In this document: in pieces, positions 18,090 to 27,535 of the stretch
Numbering within the stretch: the stretch's first letter is position 1
Layout: each line of letters starts with the position of its first letter
Assembly: GCF_004792685.1 (NCBI RefSeq)
Contig: NZ_SRXT01000005.1
Coordinates: forward strand, 248,001-312,000
Length of the DNA stretch: 64,000 bases
Origin: Sphingomonas gei
GTDB lineage: Bacteria > Pseudomonadota > Alphaproteobacteria > Sphingomonadales > Sphingomonadaceae
Reading direction: 5' to 3'
Made by a program: the position numbers and the translations under genes
Notes under the pieces: generated by a model
Seen by the model: the letters and a program-made list of their open reading frames with translations, nothing else
Databases searched by the model: none
Told to the model about the DNA's origin: nothing

Positions 18090-19559
18090 TCAGCCGCCCT
18101 CGGGCCCCTGATAATTCTTGAGCTCATCGCCGAGTATCGTCACCACGTGGAGCACGTTGGTCGAGCCCGGAGTCCCGAACGGCACGCCGGCGCAGACCAC
18201 GATGCGGTCGCCCGCGCCGGCCAGCTTCTGGCGCAGCGCCATGCGCTTGGCCTTGGCGACCATCTCCTCGAACGATTCGACGTCGCGGGTGTGGACCGCG
18301 TGGCTGCCCCACAGCAGGCCCGAGCGCCGAGCAGTCTCGATCTTGGGGGTGAGCACCATGATCGGCACGGTCGGCCGCTCGCGGGCGATTCGCCGCGCCG
18401 TCGAGCCCGAGCTGGTGAAGCACACGATCGCCGATGCCGAAACGGTGCGCGCGATGTTCTTCGCTGCCTCGGCGAGCGCGTCGGCGGTGGTCGGATCGGG
18501 GCGGGTGATGGTGAAATGGACGCGATCGCCATGCGCGGGGTCGCGCTCGACTGCGTCGGCGATCGAATTCATCATCGCCACCGATTCGACCGGCCATTTG
18601 CCCGCAGCGCTTTCGGCCGAGAGCATGATCGCATCGGCGCCGTCATAGACAGCGGTGGCGACGTCGGAGACTTCGGCGCGCGTCGGCGACGGCGAATCGA
18701 TCATCGATTCGAGCATCTGCGTGGCGACGATCACCGGACGGCCCATCCGCCGCGCAGTCTCGACGATGCGCTTCTGCAGCGGCGGCACGCTCTGCGGCGG
18801 CAATTCGACGCCCAGGTCGCCGCGCGCGACCATCACGCCGTCGCATTGCTCGACGATTTCCTCGAGCCGGGTGATCGCGCTCGGCTTCTCGATCTTGGCG
18901 AGCAAAGCCGCCTTGCCGCCGATCAGCCGGCGCGCCTCCATCAGATCCTCGGGGCGCTGGACGAAGCTCAATGCGATCCAGTCGACATTCTGCTCGACCG
19001 CGAAGGCGAGGTCGCTGCGGTCCTTGTCGGTCAGCGCCGCCATCGGCAGCACCATGTCGGGAACGTTGAGCCCCTTGGAGTTGGACAAGGTCCCGCCGAC
19101 TTCGACGCGCGTGATCAATTTGTCCTTCTCGACCGCGGTGACCCGCAGCACCATCTTGCCGTCGTCGAGCAGCAGCCGCGCATCGGGATGCGCCGCCTCG
19201 AAGATCTCGCGGTGCGGCAGCTCGACGCGAGTCGAATCGCCCGGCGTCGAGTCGCGATCGAGCGTGAATTCCTGTCCGGTTTCCAGCACCACCTTGCCCT
19301 CGGCAAATTTGCCGACGCGCAATTTGGGTCCCTGAAGATCGGCGAGGATCGTCGTCGGCCGTCCGAACTTCTTCTCGAGGCTGCGGATCGCGGCGATCAC
19401 CGGCACCTTCGATGCCTGGTCGCCATGGCTCATGTTGACGCGGAAGGCATCGGCCCCCGCTTCGTACAGGCGCTCGATCATCTCGACGGTGTTGCTCGCC
19501 GGGCCCAGCGTCGCGAGGATACGGACTTTACGGCTGCGGGGGCTTATGGCCTTTGTCAT
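18090..19559 (-). CDS. pyk: Pyruvate kinase
   Basis: A 489-aa glycolytic enzyme making pyruvate and ATP from PEP and ADP. Characteristic are KVRILATLGPASN, the FRVNMSHGDQ ADP/K+ loop, ILADLQGPKLRVG, LLAKIEKPSA with the catalytic lysine and the MVARGDLGVELP substrate site, then the C-terminal regulatory domain. Of two close ATGs (19568 and 19559) the second is chosen because AGGA abuts the first but sits nine bases before the second. Length is normal for type II bacterial enzymes. Confidence 0.97.
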   Translation of the reverse strand: MTKAISPRSRKVRILATLGPASNTVEMIERLYEAGADAFRVNMSHGDQASKVPVIAAIRSLEKKFGRPTTILADLQGPKLRVGKFAEGKVVLETGQEFTLDRDSTPGDSTRVELPHREIFEAAHPDARLLLDDGKMVLRVTAVEKDKLITRVEVGGTLSNSKGLNVPDMVLPMAALTDKDRSDLAFAVEQNVDWIALSFVQRPEDLMEARRLIGGKAALLAKIEKPSAITRLEEIVEQCDGVMVARGDLGVELPPQSVPPLQKRIVETARRMGRPVIVATQMLESMIDSPSPTRAEVSDVATAVYDGADAIMLSAESAAGKWPVESVAMMNSIADAVERDPAHGDRVHFTITRPDPTTADALAEAAKNIARTVSASAIVCFTSSGSTARRIARERPTVPIMVLTPKIETARRSGLLWGSHAVHTRDVESFEEMVAKAKRMALRQKLAGAGDRIVVCAGVPFGTPGSTNVLHVVTILGDELKNYQGPEGG

Positions 19560-19627
19560 CGCTGTCATTCCTTGTGCGCGCCTGCCTCTAACCGTTAATC
19601 CGTGTGGATCAACCACGGAGGTGCACG

Positions 19628-19999
19628 GTGCCGACACTCGAGACTATAGACGATGCCGTGGCGGCCGAGGCGTTTCGCCGGCTCGTTCGCCATCTGCGCC
19701 ATCGCAGCGATGCCGAGAATATCGATCTGATGGGGGTTGCCGGCTTCTGCCGCAATTGCCTGGGCGACTGGATCCAGGAGGCGGACGGCAGCCTGTCGAA
19801 GGATGAGGCGCGCGAGATCGTCTACGGCATGCCCTTCGCCGAATGGAAGAGGCAGTTCCAGAAGCCGGCCAGCCCCGAGCAAATCGCGCGGATGGAGGAG
19901 AGCATTGCAAAAAATCACCGCGAGGAATTGCTGGACGATGCGCTCGACGAGAGCTTTCCGGCGAGCGATCCGCCGTCGATGAGCGAGCCCGGCCGGTAG
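19628..19999 (+). CDS. DUF1244 domain protein with C-terminal FPASDPP tail
   Basis: A 123-aa protein. GTG at 19628 has GGAGG six bases ahead. Residues about 10-75 are the alphaproteobacterial DUF1244 domain (FRRLVRHLRHRSDAENIDLM, AGFCRNCLGDWI, DEAREIVYGMPFAEWK) with a conserved CxxC-like pair. Residues 90-123 carry a different motif, NHREELLDDALDESFPASDP, which elsewhere occurs as an independent short protein. DUF1244 has no known activity. Location between pyk and gapR is a conserved gene order in alphaproteobacteria. Confidence 0.88.
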   Translation: MPTLETIDDAVAAEAFRRLVRHLRHRSDAENIDLMGVAGFCRNCLGDWIQEADGSLSKDEAREIVYGMPFAEWKRQFQKPASPEQIARMEESIAKNHREELLDDALDESFPASDPPSMSEPGR

Positions 20000-20060
20000 C
20001 ACTTGAGCCCGGCGCCTGTGTCCTTTAAGCGCGCCGTTCCATCTTCCTCGCCGATCCCCG

Positions 20061-20078
20061 GGGCCGCAGCTGCGGCCC
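20061..20078. promoter_or_regulatory. Perfect 18-bp palindrome upstream of gapR
   Basis: GGGCCGCAGCTGCGGCCC is completely self-complementary and lies 37 bp before the gapR ATG. It could be an operator or a leader hairpin; with no central loop, DNA-level recognition by a dimer is more likely than an RNA structure. Significance is uncertain in such GC-rich DNA. Confidence 0.3.
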
Positions 20079-20114
20079 TGCGCGGGCGCGGCGTCAGACC
20101 AGCAGGAGCGTCCA

Positions 20115-20354
20115 ATGTCCGATTCAGTTTCCGCCGAACAATTGCGCCTCTTCATCGAGCGGATCGAGCGCCTCGAGGAAGAAAAGAAGGGCATCGCCGA
20201 CGACATCAAGGACGTCTATGCCGAGTCCAAGTCGACCGGCTTCGACACCAAGACGATGCGCCACATCGTCCGCCTGCGGAAGATGGAGAAGCATCACCGC
20301 GACGAGGCCGACGCCTTGCTCGAAACCTATCGCCAGGCGCTGGGCCTGCACTAA
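20115..20354 (+). CDS. gapR: DUF2312 nucleoid-associated protein GapR
   Basis: A 79-aa all-helical protein matching DUF2312, the family of Caulobacter GapR, which binds overtwisted AT-rich DNA and helps topoisomerases ahead of replication forks. The coiled-coil helix [20 protein letters not shown], the segment [17 protein letters not shown] and the basic [13 protein letters not shown] followed by [10 protein letters not shown] line up with the family. It lacks the short N-terminal extension of the Caulobacter protein. ATG at 20115 follows AGCAGGAG. Confidence 0.93.
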   Translation: MSDSVSAEQLRLFIERIERLEEEKKGIADDIKDVYAESKSTGFDTKTMRHIVRLRKMEKHHRDEADALLETYRQALGLH

Positions 20355-20373
20355 GGCTGCTCCAAACACCTCC

Positions 20374-20462
20374 CCGTTCGCCCCGAGCTTGTCGAAGGGC
20401 CGGATTTTCTTCTAATCGCGGAGGAAGAAGAACGGGGCTTCGACAAGCTCAGCCCGAACGGG
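20374..20462. repeat. Long intergenic inverted repeat, family A (copy 2)
   Basis: Left arm CGTTCGCCCCGAGCTTGTCG continues AAGGGCC; right arm carries CTTCGACAAGCTCAGC and ends CGAACGGG. Same architecture as 11898-11986. The terminal CGGGA lies eight bases before the yebC start and serves as its Shine-Dalgarno-like sequence. Confidence 0.85.
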
Positions 20463-20471
20463 AATGGTACC

Positions 20472-21215
20472 ATGGCTGGTCACAGCAAATTCAAGAACAT
20501 CATGCACCGCAAGGGCGCGCAGGATAAGAAGCGCTCGGGCATGTTCTCCAAGCTCAGCCGCGAAATCACCGTCGCGGCCAAGATGGGCTTGCCCGATCCC
20601 GACATGAATCCGCGGCTGCGCGCGGCGGTCAACGCTGCCAAGGCGCAGTCGATGCCCAAGGACAATATCGCGCGGGCCATCGACAAAGCGAGCAAGGGCG
20701 ATGCCGAGAATTACGAGGAAATCCGCTACGAGGCGTTCGGCCCCGGCGGGGTGAGCCTGATCGTCGAAACGCTGACCGACAATCGCAACCGCACCGTCAC
20801 CAACGTGCGCACCGCGATCAGCAAGAACGGCGGCAATCTCGGCGCGCCGGGATCGGTCAGCCATGCCTTCGATCGGATGGGCCTGATCAACTATCCGGCA
20901 AAGGCCGGTGACGCCGACAAGGTGTTCGAGGCGGCGCTCGAAGCGGGTGCCGAGGATGTGACGTCGAGCGAGGACGGCCACGAGATCTGGACCGCGCAGG
21001 GCGATCTCCACGAAGTCGCCAAGGCGCTCGAGCCGGTGCTCGGCGAGGCCGAAGGCGCCAAGCTCGCCTGGCGCCCGCAGACGATGGTCGCGGTCGACGA
21101 AGGCGATGCCGGAACCTTGTTCAAGCTGATCGACGCGCTCGACGACGATGACGACGTCCAGACGGTGTGGGGCAATTACGAAGTCTCCGACGAAGTGATG
21201 GAGAAATTGGGTTGA
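20472..21215 (+). CDS. yebC: YebC/PmpR family transcriptional regulator / ribosome-associated factor
   Basis: A 247-aa cytosolic protein of the highly conserved YebC family. [20 protein letters not shown] opens it; [28 protein letters not shown] and TDNRNRTV are family hallmarks. YebC proteins act as transcription regulators (PmpR) or as factors relieving ribosome stalling at proline runs, depending on clade. Located directly upstream of ruvC as in most alpha- and gammaproteobacteria. ATG 20472 is set by the family N-terminus. Confidence 0.97.
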   Translation: MAGHSKFKNIMHRKGAQDKKRSGMFSKLSREITVAAKMGLPDPDMNPRLRAAVNAAKAQSMPKDNIARAIDKASKGDAENYEEIRYEAFGPGGVSLIVETLTDNRNRTVTNVRTAISKNGGNLGAPGSVSHAFDRMGLINYPAKAGDADKVFEAALEAGAEDVTSSEDGHEIWTAQGDLHEVAKALEPVLGEAEGAKLAWRPQTMVAVDEGDAGTLFKLIDALDDDDDVQTVWGNYEVSDEVMEKLG

Positions 21216-21221
21216 TCCAAT

Positions 21222-21360
21222 CTCCCTCTCCCATCGGGAGAGGGAAGGGGCCCGCGCGCGAAGCGCGTGGGAAGGGTGAGGGTCGAACACTCGATTGCTC
21301 GACGACGACCCTCACCCTTCCGCCGCTCCGCGGCTCTCTCCCTCTCCCAATGGGAGAGGG
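21222..21360. repeat. Composite intergenic inverted repeat, family B (copy 2)
   Basis: Hairpins CCTCTCCCATCGGGAGAGG near 21225 and CCCTCTCCCAATGGGAGAGG at the other end flank an inner inverted pair GAAGGGTGAGGGTCG / CGACCCTCACCCTTC, so the whole 139-bp unit can fold into one long imperfect stem. Same design as 656-816. Its last GGGAGAGGG is three bases from the ruvC TTG. Confidence 0.85.
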
Positions 21361-21363
21361 AAT

Positions 21364-21852
21364 TTGATCATCCTCGGCCTCGATCCTGGGCTCGGCACCA
21401 CCGGCTGGGGGATCATCCGCGCCGAGGGCAATCGGCTCAGCCACCTCGCCAACGGCAAGTTCAAGACCGATCCGCAGGCACCGCTGGCCCGCCGGCTTGC
21501 GCATCTTGACGCGATGCTCGCCGGGCTGATCGTCGATCATGCGCCGCAGGCCGCTGCGGTCGAGGAAGTGTTCGTCAATTCCAATCCGCAATCGACGCTC
21601 AAGCTCGGCCAGGCGCGCGGGGTGGTGATCTGCGCCGCCGCGCGCGCGGGGCTAGATGTCGGCGAATATGCCGCTCGGTTGGTCAAGAAGGCCGTGGTCG
21701 GCACCGGCGCCGCCGAAAAGGCGCAGGTCCACGCGATGGTCGCGCGGCTGCTGCCCGGCGTGAAGATCGACGGCGCGGACGCGGGCGATGCGCTCGCCGT
21801 GGCGATCTGCCATGCCCATCACATCGCGAGCGCCCGCCGCCTCCGCACCTGA
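21364..21852 (+). CDS. ruvC: Crossover junction endodeoxyribonuclease RuvC
   Basis: A 162-aa dimeric Holliday-junction resolvase. The catalytic acidic residues are in [14 protein letters not shown] (Asp), [14 protein letters not shown] (Glu) and [14 protein letters not shown] (two Asp). TTG at 21364 is the only start that gives the family N-terminus (LIILGLDPG) and it follows GGGAGAGGG contributed by the repeat. Length is normal. First gene of ruvCAB; a 179-bp gap separates it from ruvA. Confidence 0.96.
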   Translation: MIILGLDPGLGTTGWGIIRAEGNRLSHLANGKFKTDPQAPLARRLAHLDAMLAGLIVDHAPQAAAVEEVFVNSNPQSTLKLGQARGVVICAAARAGLDVGEYAARLVKKAVVGTGAAEKAQVHAMVARLLPGVKIDGADAGDALAVAICHAHHIASARRLRT

Positions 21853-21997
21853 TTTCGCTTTCCTACAAGTGCGCGTTCTGCTTATGTACCGGACATGACT
21901 CTTTCGGATTTCCGCCGTGCTGCCGCGGCCGCGCACGAAACGCAGCGGACCGAGTCAAGCAAGCCCGCAAACCTGCGAATCGAGTCAAGCGAGTCAA

Positions 21998-22013
21998 CCA
22001 ACCAGATGGTTGG
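21998..22013. promoter_or_regulatory. Inverted repeat before ruvA
   Basis: CCAACC-AGAT-GGTTGG, perfect 6-bp arms, 18 bases upstream of the ruvA ATG, in a stretch with direct GAGTCAA repeats (21951, 21982, 21991). No alphaproteobacterial LexA box (GTTC-n7-GTTC) is seen in this gap. Function unknown. Confidence 0.35.
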
Positions 22014-22031
22014 ATGTCGGACCCGCCACGC

Positions 22032-22628
22032 ATGATCGCGCATCTCAAGGGCATTCTCGTCTCGACGAGTTCGGACAGTGCGGTGATCGACGTGAACGGC
22101 GTCGGCTATCTGGTCGGCGCCTCGGCCAAGACGCTCGACAAGCTCGGCATCACCGGCGATCCGGTGACGATCCATACCGAGATGCTCGTCGCCGAGGATT
22201 TCATCCGGCTGATGGGCTTTGCCACCGCCGACGAACGCGACTGGTTCAAGCTGCTCACCCATGTCCAGGGCGTCGGCGCCAAGGTCGCGCTGGCGATCCT
22301 CTCGATCCTCGCGCCCGAGGAACTCCGCACCGCCGTCGCCCGCGCCGATTCGGCGATGATCGCGCGGGCGAACGGCGTAGGTCCCAAGCTCGCCCAGCGC
22401 ATCGTCAACGAGCTCAAGGACAAGGCCGGCGGCATGGCGCTCGGCGGCGGCACCGGCGCGCCGGTGCCCGCGGGAAGCGCCGCGTCGGATGCGGTGTCGG
22501 CGCTGCTCAACCTCGGCTTCAGGCCCGCCGAGGCGAGCAACGCGGTCGGCGCCGCCAATGACGAACTCGGCGCGGGCGCGACGCTCGACGCATTGGTGCG
22601 GCTGGCGCTGCGCAAGGCGGCGAAGTGA
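22032..22628 (+). CDS. ruvA: Holliday junction branch migration protein RuvA
   Basis: A 198-aa junction-binding subunit that recruits RuvB rings. Domain I OB fold ([20 protein letters not shown]), domain II with helix-hairpin-helix segments ([16 protein letters not shown] and [18 protein letters not shown]), a flexible Gly/Ala/Pro linker around 140-152 and domain III ([20 protein letters not shown]) that contacts RuvB. ATG at 22032 matches the family; an upstream codon at 22014 would add six residues. GTGA overlap with ruvB. Confidence 0.97.
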   Translation: MIAHLKGILVSTSSDSAVIDVNGVGYLVGASAKTLDKLGITGDPVTIHTEMLVAEDFIRLMGFATADERDWFKLLTHVQGVGAKVALAILSILAPEELRTAVARADSAMIARANGVGPKLAQRIVNELKDKAGGMALGGGTGAPVPAGSAASDAVSALLNLGFRPAEASNAVGAANDELGAGATLDALVRLALRKAAK

Positions 22629-23647
22629 CCGACGCCGACCGCTTCCTGGCCCCTACGCGCAAGCCCGAGGACGTGGACGCGGCGCTGCGCCCGAAGACGC
22701 TCGACGAGTTCGTCGGCCAGCGCGCCGCGCGCGAGAATCTGCGCATCTTCATCCAGGCGGCGAAGCAGCGCGGCGAGGCGCTGGACCATGTCCTCTTTTT
22801 CGGCCCGCCGGGGCTCGGCAAGACCACGCTCGCGCAGATCATCGCGCGCGAGATGGGCGTGGGGTTCCGCTCGACCTCGGGCCCGGTGATCGCCAAGTCG
22901 GGCGATCTCGCGGCATTGCTCACCAATCTCGAGGACGGCGACGTGCTGTTCATCGACGAGATCCACCGGCTCAATCCCGCCGTCGAGGAAGTGCTCTATC
23001 CGGCGATGGAGGACCGCGCGCTGGACCTGATGATCGGCGAGGGGCCGTCGGCACGTTCGGTACGGATCGACTTGCCGCGCTTCACGCTCGTCGGCGCGAC
23101 CACCCGACAGGGGCTGCTGACCACCCCATTGCGCGATCGCTTCGGGATTCCGGTGCGGCTGCAATTCTACACCGTCGAGGAACTCGAGCGCGTCGTCGCT
23201 CGCGCAGCAACCTTGCTCGATTTGCATGTCGCCACCGACGGGGCGCACGAGATCGCCCGGCGCGCGCGCGGCACCCCGCGCATCGCCGGACGGCTGCTGC
23301 GGCGGGTGCGCGATTTCGCCACGGTGGCCGGCGAAGCGACCGTCCATGCCAAGGTTGCCGATGCCGCGTTGACGAGGCTCGAAGTCGACGCGCTTGGGCT
23401 AGACAATATGGATCGGCGCTATCTGATGATGATCGCCGATATCTACCGCGGCGGCCCGGTCGGCGTCGAGACGCTCGCCGCCGGGCTTTCCGAGCCGCGC
23501 GACACGATCGAGGAAGTGATCGAGCCGTACCTCATCCAGATCGGCATGATCGCGCGGACGGCGCGCGGGCGCTGCCTCAACGCCGCGGGCTGGAAGCATC
23601 TCGGGCTCAATCCGCCGCCCACCGCGCAGGAAGCGCTGTTCGACTGA
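22625..23647 (+). CDS. ruvB: Holliday junction branch migration ATPase RuvB
   Basis: A 340-aa AAA+ motor that drives branch migration with RuvA. Walker [13 protein letters not shown] near residue 60, Walker [13 protein letters not shown], sensor 1 [18 protein letters not shown] with the arginine finger, and the C-terminal winged helix ([24 protein letters not shown], here [15 protein letters not shown]). GTG start at 22625 overlaps the ruvA stop, indicating coupled synthesis. Confidence 0.98.
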   Translation: MTDADRFLAPTRKPEDVDAALRPKTLDEFVGQRAARENLRIFIQAAKQRGEALDHVLFFGPPGLGKTTLAQIIAREMGVGFRSTSGPVIAKSGDLAALLTNLEDGDVLFIDEIHRLNPAVEEVLYPAMEDRALDLMIGEGPSARSVRIDLPRFTLVGATTRQGLLTTPLRDRFGIPVRLQFYTVEELERVVARAATLLDLHVATDGAHEIARRARGTPRIAGRLLRRVRDFATVAGEATVHAKVADAALTRLEVDALGLDNMDRRYLMMIADIYRGGPVGVETLAAGLSEPRDTIEEVIEPYLIQIGMIARTARGRCLNAAGWKHLGLNPPPTAQEALFD

Positions 23648-23691
23648 GGGCAGGGGTTTCCCCGAGTCCGAGCCTTGGTTAAGGCCCGTTC

Positions 23692-24138
23692 ATGCACGCG
23701 CTCTCCGCCATCGGCCGCTTCGAGGGCCTCGAGCACCATTTCGGCTTGCGCGTCTATTTCGAGGACACCGACCTGACCGGTGTGGTCTATCACGCCAATT
23801 ACCTGCGCTACCTCGAGCGCGCCCGTTCGGACATGCTGCTCGCCGTCGGCGTCGATCAGCGCGCAACGTTCGAGAGCGGCGAAGGCGCCTATGCGCTGCG
23901 CAATGTGCGCCTGGAGTTCCGGGCTCCGGCGCGGTTCGGCGAGGAACTGATCGTGATCAGCCGGCTTGTATCGATGCGCGCCGCCGCGGTGACCATTCAG
24001 CAACGAGTCATGCGGGTGCAAACAATCGTGGCGACAGGTGAAGTCGAGGCGGCGTTCGTCTCCCCGGCGGGTCGGCCGCGGCGCCAGCCGGCGCAATGGG
24101 TGGCGGCGTTCGAGCCGTTGCTATGGAAGGGAAACTGA
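23692..24138 (+). CDS. ybgC: Acyl-CoA thioesterase YbgC (tol-pal associated)
   Basis: A 148-aa hotdog-fold thioesterase. The catalytic aspartate lies in VYFEDTDLTGVVYHANYLRY and the ERAR-D segment follows, both diagnostic of the YbgC/4-hydroxybenzoyl-CoA thioesterase family. YbgC hydrolyses short-chain or acyl-ACP-linked thioesters and is almost always first in the tol-pal operon, as here: tolQ starts 7 bp later. Confidence 0.95.
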   Translation: MHALSAIGRFEGLEHHFGLRVYFEDTDLTGVVYHANYLRYLERARSDMLLAVGVDQRATFESGEGAYALRNVRLEFRAPARFGEELIVISRLVSMRAAAVTIQQRVMRVQTIVATGEVEAAFVSPAGRPRRQPAQWVAAFEPLLWKGN

Positions 24139-24145
24139 GCTCCAT

Positions 24146-24835
24146 ATGTTGTTTCTGAATACCGCCGCCGCGACCATGTCGCCCGTTGCCTTGTTCCTCC
24201 AGGCGGACTGGGTGGTTCGCGGCGTGATGATCGGCCTGCTGCTCGCGAGCCTGTGGACCTGGGCGATCATCCTCAGCTTCGGCTTCCGCGTCAGCACCGT
24301 CAACAAGGGCATCACCAGCTTCGAGACCGAATATCGCGAGGCCGACGACATCGACGAATTCCACCGCCGCGCCGCCAGCCGCGACCAGCCGATCGCGCGG
24401 ATATTCTCCGCAGGCGTCACCGAATGGCGGCGCTCGACCACCGGCAAGTCTATCGACCGCGAAGGCACCCGCGAGCGCCTCGCCACGGCGATGGGCGCCA
24501 CGGTCGCGCAGGAAGTCGATCGTCTCGCCGATCGGCTCAACTTCCTCGCCACGGTCGGCGCGGTCGCGCCGTTCGTCGGGCTGTTCGGCACCGTCTGGGG
24601 GATCATGCGCAGCTTCACCAGTATCGCCGCCGAGCAGAATTCGTCGCTGGCGGTGGTCGCGCCGGGCATCGCAGAGGCGCTGTTCGCCACGGCGATCGGG
24701 CTGTTCGCCGCGATCCCCGCGGTGATTGCCTATAATCGCTACAGCCATTCGGTTAATCGCGTCGAGCAGCGGCTGAACCGCTTCGCCGACGGGTTCCACG
24801 CGACGCTCAGCCGCCGCCTGGAGATGGAGGCCTAA
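24146..24835 (+). CDS. tolQ: Tol-Pal system proton channel TolQ
   Basis: A 229-aa inner-membrane protein with three transmembrane helices (about 18-40, 135-160 and 170-195), homologous to ExbB/MotA. The LATVGAVAPFVGLFGTVWGI stretch and IAEALFATAIGLFAAIPAV helix form the TolQ channel lining. With TolR it uses the proton gradient to power TolA during outer-membrane constriction. ATG at 24146 is chosen; an internal ATG at 24176 is possible. Confidence 0.97.
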   Translation: MLFLNTAAATMSPVALFLQADWVVRGVMIGLLLASLWTWAIILSFGFRVSTVNKGITSFETEYREADDIDEFHRRAASRDQPIARIFSAGVTEWRRSTTGKSIDREGTRERLATAMGATVAQEVDRLADRLNFLATVGAVAPFVGLFGTVWGIMRSFTSIAAEQNSSLAVVAPGIAEALFATAIGLFAAIPAVIAYNRYSHSVNRVEQRLNRFADGFHATLSRRLEMEA

Positions 24836-24838
24836 AGC

Positions 24839-25276
<438 letters not shown>

Positions 25277-25280
25277 CGTC

Positions 25281-26138
25281 ATGGCGCTGACTCGCTCCGA
25301 AATGGGCGGACTCGCCGTTGCGGCGGCTTTGCATGTGGCGTTGTTCAAGCTGCTCTCGGTCGGCCTGGCGCCCAAGCCGGAAATGCTGGTCAGCACGCCG
25401 ATCGCGGTCTCTTTCGCCGAGGATGTCGCGCTGGAAAGCGCCGCCCCGGTGATCAGCAGCGAAGCCGAGGCGGCGAAGAAGTCGCCGGTCGAGGCGCCCG
25501 TCGAGCCCGAGAGCGCGCCGCCCGAGCCGGTCGCCGAGCCCGAACCCGAGCCGGTGGCGAAGCCGCAGCCGGCGCCGCCCAAGCCTGCGCCGGCACCCGC
25601 GGCAAAACCCAAGCCCGCGCTTCCCGCCAAGCCTGCACCCAGTAAGCCGGCGGCCAAGCCCGCAGCGCCGGCCAAGCCTGCGGCTTCTGCGCCCGCGTCG
25701 AATTCGCGCCGGCCGGTGCGCCCGACTGGCAATCTCGACGGGCTGGATCTCGGTCGCACCAACAATCGTAACGATGGCACAGCGACCACGCCTCCCGCCG
25801 CGAAGATGTCGACACAGGCTGCGGCCAATATCGGCTCGGCGATTCAGCGGCAGGTGCAGCCCTGTGCCGATCGGCAGGTCAATCCCGGCCCGGGCGCCGA
25901 CCAGATCCGCGTGGTGGTGAATCTGCGCATCAACCGCGACGGCTCGCTCGCCGGGGCGCCACGGATCATCGATCATATTGGCGTCGACGATGCCAATAAG
26001 CGCTATGTCGAGCGCGTCGACGATGCCGTTCGCGCGATCTTCGCCGGTTGCTCGCCTTTGCGCGGGCTCCCCGCCGAGCTGTACGAAGTGCCCAATGGCT
26101 GGAAGAGTTTCACCCTTCGATACCGACTCAAGAGTTGA
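25281..26138 (+). CDS. tolA: Tol-Pal system protein TolA
   Basis: A 285-aa periplasm-spanning linker. One N-terminal transmembrane helix (GLAVAAALHVALFKLLSV), a long Pro/Ala/Lys/Glu-rich extended domain (about residues 70-150), and a C-terminal globular domain (about 175-285, from TQAAANIGSAIQRQVQPCAD) that contacts TolB/Pal, with two cysteines (ending ..FAGCSPLRG) able to form a disulfide. Low-complexity sequence makes the middle poorly conserved; identity rests on the context and C-terminal domain. Confidence 0.93.
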   Translation: MALTRSEMGGLAVAAALHVALFKLLSVGLAPKPEMLVSTPIAVSFAEDVALESAAPVISSEAEAAKKSPVEAPVEPESAPPEPVAEPEPEPVAKPQPAPPKPAPAPAAKPKPALPAKPAPSKPAAKPAAPAKPAASAPASNSRRPVRPTGNLDGLDLGRTNNRNDGTATTPPAAKMSTQAAANIGSAIQRQVQPCADRQVNPGPGADQIRVVVNLRINRDGSLAGAPRIIDHIGVDDANKRYVERVDDAVRAIFAGCSPLRGLPAELYEVPNGWKSFTLRYRLKS

Positions 26139-26149
26139 GGAACGAGATC

Positions 26150-27502
26150 ATGCGAAGCTTCAAAATCGCGCTGGCCGGGCTGATGGCCGCCTCCGTGGGT
26201 GTCGCGCACGCGCAGGTGACGCCGCCGGCGCAGGACGACCAGTCGGGCGGACTCGTCGTCGATGTCGAAGGCGGCATGTCGGCGCCGCTGCCGATCCTCA
26301 TTCCCGCGATGCCCACTTCGGCGGTGGCCTCGACCCCGGCCGGATCGACCGACGAACTCGGCCGCAAGCTCGCCCAGATCGTCGACGACGATCTGCGCAA
26401 CACCGGCCTGTTCAAGACCGCGGGGCCCGGCGCGACGCGCGGCATCGCCTATTCGGAAGTCGCCCAGCCCAATTATGCGGGATGGAGCGGGGGCCAGGCT
26501 TTGGTCCAGGGCTATGTCCGCGCCAACGGCAACGGCACGCTGACGATCGGCTGCTATCTCTACGATCTCGCCGCGCAGACCGAATTGGTCCGCCAGGGCT
26601 TCGTCGTCTCCCCTGGCGATTGGCGCCGCGCCGGGCATAAATGCGCCGATTCGATCTACGCCCGGCTCACCGGCGAGGGCCCCTATTTCGACAGCCAGAT
26701 CGTCTATGTCGCCGAGACGGGTCCCAAGGGGAAGCGCCGCAAGCAGATCGCGATCATGGACCAGGATGGCGCCAACCATCGCTTCCTGACCAACGGCCAG
26801 AATATCGTACTCACTCCCCGGATGTCGCCGAAGCAGAACGCGATCGTCTATATGAGCTACGAGAATCGGCGCCCGTCGATCTGGATCTACGACATGAGCG
26901 CGCGGACCAACCGCCGGCTGGTCGACAATGTCAGCCAGAATTTCGCGCCGCATTTCTCGCCCGACGGGCGCTCGATCCTGTTTTCGATGTCGGTGGCGGG
27001 CAATACCGACATCTATCGGATCGGCACGAGCGGCGGGCAGCCGCAGCGGCTCACCAACGTGCCCGGCATCGACACCGGCGGCAGCTATTCGCCCGACGGA
27101 TCGAAGATCGTGTTCGAGAGCGACCGCGGCGGCACCCAGCAGCTTTACGTGATGAATGCCGACGGATCGAACCAGAAAAGGATCAGTTTCGGCGGTGGCC
27201 GCTATGCGACTCCGGTATGGAGTCCGCGTGGCGATCTGATCGCGTTCACGCGCACCGGCGGCGGCGCGTTCCGCATCGGCGTGATGAATTCGAGCGGCGG
27301 CGGCGAGAAATTGCTGACCAGCGCTTGGGGTGACGAGGCGCCGAGCTGGTCGCCCAATGGCCGCGTGCTGATGTTCTTCCGCGCCGCACAGGGATCGGGC
27401 CGGCCCGATCTGTGGTCGGTCGATCTGACGGGCGTCAATGCGCGGAAAATCCCGACGCCGCTCGACGGCTCGGATCCGAGCTGGGGACCGATTCGCCCGT
27501 GA
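26150..27502 (+). CDS. tolB: Tol-Pal system beta-propeller protein TolB
   Basis: A 450-aa periplasmic protein: signal peptide to AHAQ (residue about 22), an alpha/beta N-terminal domain, then a six-bladed propeller built from WD40-like PD40 repeats (NFAPHFSPDGRSILFSM, GGSYSPDGSKIVFESDRGG, ATPVWSPRGDLIAFTR, APSWSPNGRVLMFFR). TolB bridges TolA and Pal. ATG at 26150 follows GAGGAACGAG. Confidence 0.98.
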   Translation: MRSFKIALAGLMAASVGVAHAQVTPPAQDDQSGGLVVDVEGGMSAPLPILIPAMPTSAVASTPAGSTDELGRKLAQIVDDDLRNTGLFKTAGPGATRGIAYSEVAQPNYAGWSGGQALVQGYVRANGNGTLTIGCYLYDLAAQTELVRQGFVVSPGDWRRAGHKCADSIYARLTGEGPYFDSQIVYVAETGPKGKRRKQIAIMDQDGANHRFLTNGQNIVLTPRMSPKQNAIVYMSYENRRPSIWIYDMSARTNRRLVDNVSQNFAPHFSPDGRSILFSMSVAGNTDIYRIGTSGGQPQRLTNVPGIDTGGSYSPDGSKIVFESDRGGTQQLYVMNADGSNQKRISFGGGRYATPVWSPRGDLIAFTRTGGGAFRIGVMNSSGGGEKLLTSAWGDEAPSWSPNGRVLMFFRAAQGSGRPDLWSVDLTGVNARKIPTPLDGSDPSWGPIRP

Positions 27503-27535
27503 AACGTTTTCGTTACGACTAGTAGGAGGAATATG

